Source: Aotearoamyces nothofagi
Taxonomy: Eukaryota > Ascomycota > Leotiomycetes > Leotiales > Tympanidaceae
Assembly: GCA_015345905.1 (NCBI GenBank)
Contig: JADDTR010000004.1
Coordinates: 806,001 to 870,000, forward strand
Length of the DNA stretch: 64,000 nt
Direction: 5' to 3'
Position numbers and translations under genes: made by a program. The stretch's first letter is position 1. Each line of letters begins with the position of its first letter. This document shows, piece after piece, positions 59,254-64,000 of the stretch. A model generated the notes under the pieces. The model was not told the DNA's origin, did not search any database, and saw only the letters and a program-made list of their open reading frames with translations.

Positions 59254-61696
59254 ATGTCTGACCCACACCAGGTTCGTATCTGCTTCACCTACTTCCCCAA
59301 GTTGTACCCCCCTGCATCTATATGTGGCCTCTCTACGTTCATCGTACGTCAAATATCTGGCATTTTGTCCGTCCCTGACATGCACTTAGATCTTGCGCAA
59401 CGCTTCAATCTGCCAAGCCCCGAACCTAGCCTCTTCTTCTACCTCTGAATATCGCCTCGACCATGGCCAATACAGCTCTGGGCAAGATGTACTCTCAGGT
59501 ACCAAGAGACTCTTCAGCAACAGAGGCTCCAGGGTACAGCCTTCTGATGCCCGAGATGAAGAGAATGACCGTGACTACTCGGCTGACGAAGATTCGCATT
59601 CGGGGAAGCGCTATAGGACCACAGGGTGGCCTCTGAAGACCGCAACTAATGAAGGCCAAGATGTCCGCTCCAAAGACCGACTACGTAGTAGGTTCAACGC
59701 GCCAAGCTCGGCCTCTTCAAGCAGAGCAACATCTTCACAGGTACGGCCGTCTAAATTTGTCGAGGGTAGCATGAATGATCGAGTTAGTCGGAAGCCCCCG
59801 ACTTCGTACATTGGTAGCAGGGTGGAGCTACGTGACCGGTATGAGGCTGAACAGAATGCTGTTCGTAGAGGTCCAAAAGAAGATCTGCCCCAGTCGGTAA
59901 CTGAGAGATCCGATACATCGCGCCATTCAAGTATCTTTCGCTTTGGCAAGTCGCTAGCAGCTTCCTTCAACCCCTCAAACTGGAAGATCTGGTCTAGACC
60001 ACAGGACGGGGAGGATCACAAGGAGAAAGTTATGAGGGAACGTCAAGAGAAGGCCGAGAAACTCTACAAAGAACTGAAGGAGGCTGGGCAATTTAGGGAC
60101 TCAAACAACGCTTTTATTTCAGCTCTGCACCATTGCGATGGCAATAGAGACTCGGCCATCAAGCCTAATTCTAGTATTGGCGTCAATCACCGTGCATCCC
60201 AAGACTCTGCTGCCGCTTCGATCTTGTCGCAGCGCAAGATGGCATCGAGAGAGGATAAGAGATACGGTAGGGTCTTTCTAGAGCCACCGCTATCGTCGTC
60301 TTCGATGCGCGGTCAAAGCCCAGCTTCCGAGACACATTGGTCTCCCCAAAGGTCTTTATTTCACTTCTCGAAGCCATCCCTGCCAAATTTACGCTTGTCA
60401 CACAGTAATGATATGCGGTTATCTATAACGGATGATGTCGATAATCAGTCTCTTCGGCGACTGCCATCTCGCAAGGATCTTCAGAAGCAGCAAAAACTTG
60501 TGAAGCGTGTAAGCAATCTTGAAGCCAAACTCGAGGCTGCTCGCCGTCAATTGTCAGAAGCTATAGGAGATCCTATGCCACCGCCATCTACGTCGAATGC
60601 ACGACCGCGATTCATGCCAGGTGGGCTTGCTTCCCTCCCATCTGAATCACTCCTCAGTGCATACGCAGACCCAGATATTGTTCTGCAAAGCATTGAGACG
60701 GCGAGCGATATAGGGAAGGCTGTGTCCACCAATTATAAAACATTCCCTATGTTCACAGAAAATCAGTTAGGTGAACAAGGAGTCCCGCACTTGAGCACCC
60801 TTTCACCAAAGAATTCAGCGGGATCAATCTCGGACAAGCCGCTGCCATGCCCACCATCAACAGATGATCGAGATATTGAGCACTTGGAATTAAAAATTAT
60901 CGAGGGGACTCCTATCGAACCTGTCACAGGAATAACGGCCCGAGAAGACACGCAAATTAGCGATGGATCACCGAGGAAGCCCTCAAAAAAGAGGAAGAGC
61001 ACTGGTGCAGGGGTTGCAGCAGATAGCGACCTATACAAGCCCTCGTTAGAATCGGACGACGATGAATCCTGGGCTGAACCCGAAAAGCCTTCGCCAGCAA
61101 AGGTAAAGAGGAAGCCAGGGCGTCCACGGAAGATCCAGAAGGTGGATCAGGAAAATGCCTCCGTTGAAAGCGTAGAGAAGGCAAATGAGATAATGCAAAC
61201 CGATCAGAAGAATAGCTTGACAAGCAGCCAGGAAAGCAACCCGCGAAGCAACCCGCGTCAACGGGTCTCCCGAACCTCGGGTTTCCAAAAAACTCACCCT
61301 TCCGCATCTTCAAAGAACAGCCGGATACCATACAAAGGCTACCAGTACAAATCTCCTCCCCCTTCTTCATCCTTCGCTGGTATCGCGATGCCTACTGGAG
61401 GCGTCAGCCCCGGCAAGAATGCTTTGCAAAGTGAAGACCCTCGCCTAGTTTTCAGCGCCACACCATCCGCTGCTGGTCACGTACCGCCGGTGCCACAACT
61501 CCCAAAATCTGTGAGGCTAGCTAATGGCGAGATGGTCGATCTAAAGAGTCATCAGGAGAAGGCTCAGGAGAAGGCCGTGGAATTTGCGAAGATGCAGAGT
61601 GCGAAAGACGACGTTGAGAATGCCACTTCAAGCGAAGTAGGCGAGAAGGCGGTGGGAGTTAAAGAATCCTTCGAATGGCCCGCTGATGTCTTTTAA
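59254..61696 (+). CDS. AT-hook nuclear protein ('nuclear RNA-binding protein' family)
   Basis: An 18-nt first exon (59254-59271, MSDPHQ) joins 59390-61696, giving 774 residues. The splice yields MSDPHQILRNASICQAPN, an opening I recall from fungal entries annotated 'nuclear RNA binding protein'; no RNA-binding domain is visible here, so I treat that label with caution. The protein is mostly disordered and charged. Visible elements: a helix HKEKVMRERQEKAEKLYKEL, a coiled coil at about 372-398 (KQQKLVKRVSNLEAKLEAAR) and an AT-hook KRKPGRPRKIQK near residue 580, which suggests minor-groove DNA binding. The KPSKKRKS block may be a nuclear signal. The conserved C terminus is around KSVRLANGEMVDL and SFEWPADVF. 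Confidence 0.8.
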
Positions 61697-62216
61697 TCCG
61701 TCTTCAACTATAAACAGATATCAGTGCCAATTGGATTTGTTTGTCTAATCAGGAAGGGAACGACTTTGTGATGAGTAACGATTAACGAATGGAAATAGTT
61801 GCAATGGATGTATTTTGCATAATGGAATGACTCATGAGAAGGTTTGAACTAGTAGTAATGCATTTGATTGTACCCAAGAGGTTGAGCATTATAAGATATG
61901 TACATGTAGTATTCGATCTCGACCTAGTTCCAGAGACATTGGATACAGCGTTCGAGAAGTATCGTCTCATTAAACAACTAAAGCACTCGCAAAGTGAAAT
62001 TTAAACTATCTTAAATGTAATTAAATAACTTCAGACGCCCGCTGGCTGCCAGCCAATATCCCTAATCCCATAATCCACCCCTATGGACATTCCTGATGAT
62101 GAGTTGTATTGAGTACAAAAGAAAAGCATGGGAAACTCTAAAAGCAAATGAAGGTTTTCCGAAAATAGGTTCTCGACATGGTCACACGGGTGTCGAAAAT
62201 GTGTAGCGCCATATAA
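61697..62216. other. Intergenic: convergent 3' ends
   Basis: 520 bp of AT-rich DNA with the 3' untranslated regions of the AT-hook gene and the Mga2-like gene. No gene seen. Confidence 0.6.
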
Positions 62217-64000
62217 TCATTGAACTTCAACAAGACGGCCACTATTTTTATCAGAGAAGGAGCTGAGAACACGGGTCGCTACAGCCCAGGCTTGCGGTAC
62301 ACGATTATAGAGCATCGCGAGGACTATAACAAGAAGCAATGGGATCTGTTGAGAGTTAGTAATGCATAATCAGAGTATGTGAGGCGCCTTCAAACGTACC
62401 CAAATAAAGAACAAATTCCTATCGCTCCGGAATTTCTTGACCTTCTCTGCATGAGCTAGACGAAGTTGATCTTGCTGCTCACGTGTGACTGGGTACTTGA
62501 TATTCAGGTTTTCTAATAATGTTGATTTAGACAAAGAGCTTGAGCTTGTCGCTTCGGCCTGATCGAACATTGTAGCACATCTGTTGTCAGTAACTGCATC
62601 AAGTGCAGCCTGGGCGGCCGAGGATATCTTCTTATCCAAATTGCGTTGAGGAAATATGTCTTCATATGCTGGAGGAGCAGTGGGTAAATTACCAGAGAAG
62701 AGATCCCACCATTTGTAATCTGTCTCCTTGGTAGTCGATTCTGGCGTTCCATTACGGGATGTTCCCATATGAGGAACCATTGAGCTTATGCGACGGACCA
62801 TTGGGGAGGTAGGTAGGTAGGACTGGTAGTCGGGTAAGTTCGGCATTACTGGCAGGGTAGGCATTTGTGGCAAATTCGGAAGATTGAGATGCATCGATTG
62901 CTGCAGATGTTGGATATGCGCACTCAAGTTAACTCTAAACGCCGTCATAGCCGCCGTGGGTGACGCAAGGCCGCCAGCTGATTCTATCGTTGGTATCACC
63001 ATGTCTGTCGACTTCTCGGTTGAGGACACTTCAAGGACCGGTTTGTGCATACTTCTGCGTCTAGATCGCATCCAGAAGACTCCATCGACGGCAGCGTCAG
63101 CGTCCTCGTCCTCGAACTCGAACTCATTCCCATCATCCTCACTTGACTCTACAGAGTCTTGCTCCATGAGTGCTGGACTGCTAATGACTGATGGCTCTTC
63201 CCATAGCGATCTGAGTGAGGTGGCGCTGCTCGTTCTACTGCGTATTGATCCGCCACTGCGGGTCCGAGTATGATTCTCGATGCGACGAGTCGCCCGGAGG
63301 ACTTCGTCAGATGTTGCAAGATCGGATGGTGTGTAGCCCTGCAGAGTCCTCAGGGTTGCGTCAGCTCCACTTAGTATCAGTCTCCTCACAATTTGTGGAT
63401 GGTCGTGCATCGCTGCAAAGTGCATCGGAGTAAACCCCCCTTTATCTCGAGGCTCAGGGTTAGCACCCCGGGCGAGTAGTGCAGCCACAAAACGATGAAG
63501 GCCCAGTGAGCATGCCAGATGGAGCATTGTCTGGCCCGAAGCACGTCTAAGGTTAAGTCGCGGCATGTGCGGACTATCATCCAAATCTATGAGATCTAAG
63601 CATTTCAGAAGTGTTGCTTCCATGTCAATTCCAAATGTAGCGGCATTAAAACTTGACACTTGCTGGTGCTGTTGACCGCCTGAGGGTGAAGTTGCAGTAG
63701 ATGCCGCCCAAGACGAAGGGACGTCGCCAACAATTCGCCTCGCCAGATCTCTAACATCTTCCATCTTCCCAGTCATCTTGTGGCCGAGGACTGATAATGC
63801 CGTCCTAATAATTTGTTGTTCATCATCATCCACATACTTGAAAAAGATTTGCTGCTTAGGAACAGGAGGGGTGGGGTAAGGCTGCATCTGCTGTTGTTGC
63901 TGTTGGTGGTGGTGGTGCTGTTGTAGTTGTTGGTGCTGGTGTTTAAAGGTCACTGGAACCATGCCAGCAAATGCTGATGGCGGTAAAAGGCATACGAGAG
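62217..64000 (-). CDS. MGA2: Mga2/Spt23-type membrane-tethered transcription factor (partial)
   Basis: C-terminal part of an ER-anchored transcription factor that is freed by ubiquitin-dependent processing and drives desaturase (OLE1-type) expression. It continues beyond the right edge. Exons visible: 62400 to the edge, and 62217-62345. At the edge, LLPPSAFAG and VPVTFK fit the end of an IPT/TIG domain. A His/Gln-rich insert (coded by CAG/CAC at about 63890-63945) interrupts it before FFKYVDDDEQQIIRTAL. Ankyrin repeats follow (SGQTMLHLACSLGLHRFVAA, GGFTPMHFAAMHDHPQIVRR). The last exon supplies a single C-terminal membrane anchor, IPLLLVIVLAMLY; without it the protein would end before the anchor. 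Confidence 0.88.

Overview
This is about 64 kb of nuclear DNA from a filamentous ascomycete, most likely a eurotiomycete. That placement is inferred from protein resemblance. The evidence for a fungus is a velvet regulator (VeA), a fungal Pma1 proton pump, Mga2, Pns1 and a Pmt2-type mannosyltransferase, together with many 50-80 nt GT-AG introns and very short first exons. No tRNA, rRNA, transposase, reverse transcriptase or CRISPR array was recognised. All gene models below were spliced by hand, and every exon junction was checked for reading frame.

Layout from left to right. 1-15.5 kb: PMA1 (+), a small ABM-domain protein (-), a DCAF4-like WD40 protein (+), RNA polymerase III subunit RPC2 (-), then a 3.3 kb gene-free spacer. 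15.5-31.3 kb: a Puf4-like RNA-binding protein (+), a WW-domain protein (-), EMC7 (+), a second WW-domain protein (-), the choline-transporter-like PNS1 (-) and a Rab GTPase (+). 31.7-37.5 kb: a PMT2-family protein O-mannosyltransferase (-) and a long-tailed sugar transporter (-). 37.5-44.6 kb: a repeat-rich spacer, a Chs7-family membrane protein (+) and the TFIIH subunit SSL1 (+). 44.6-56.2 kb: an 11.7 kb stretch with no convincing gene, packed with minisatellites and GTAC-rich palindromic DNA. 56.2-64 kb: veA (+), an AT-hook nuclear protein (+), and the C-terminal part of an Mga2-type membrane-bound transcription factor (-) that runs off the right edge.

The genes do not form a biosynthetic cluster. 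Several share a theme of cell surface, ER and secretory functions (Pma1, Pmt2, Pns1, the Chs7-like protein, EMC7, Rab, the sugar transporter, and Mga2, which controls membrane lipid desaturation). Others are core transcription and RNA functions (RPC2, SSL1, Puf4-like). Pairs are often divergent or convergent, so several intergenic regions are probably shared promoters or shared terminators.

The least ordinary part of the window is its intergenic DNA. There are at least twenty unrelated short tandem repeat arrays, most GC-rich and some self-complementary. They sit almost entirely between genes and are concentrated in the 11.7 kb spacer upstream of veA. No new protein-based system was found. 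The best leads are these arrays, the 54-nt readable intron in veA, a triple in-frame splice acceptor in the DCAF4-like gene, the paired WW-domain genes around EMC7, a sugar transporter with no in-frame ATG, and a few decayed or orphan coding fragments.
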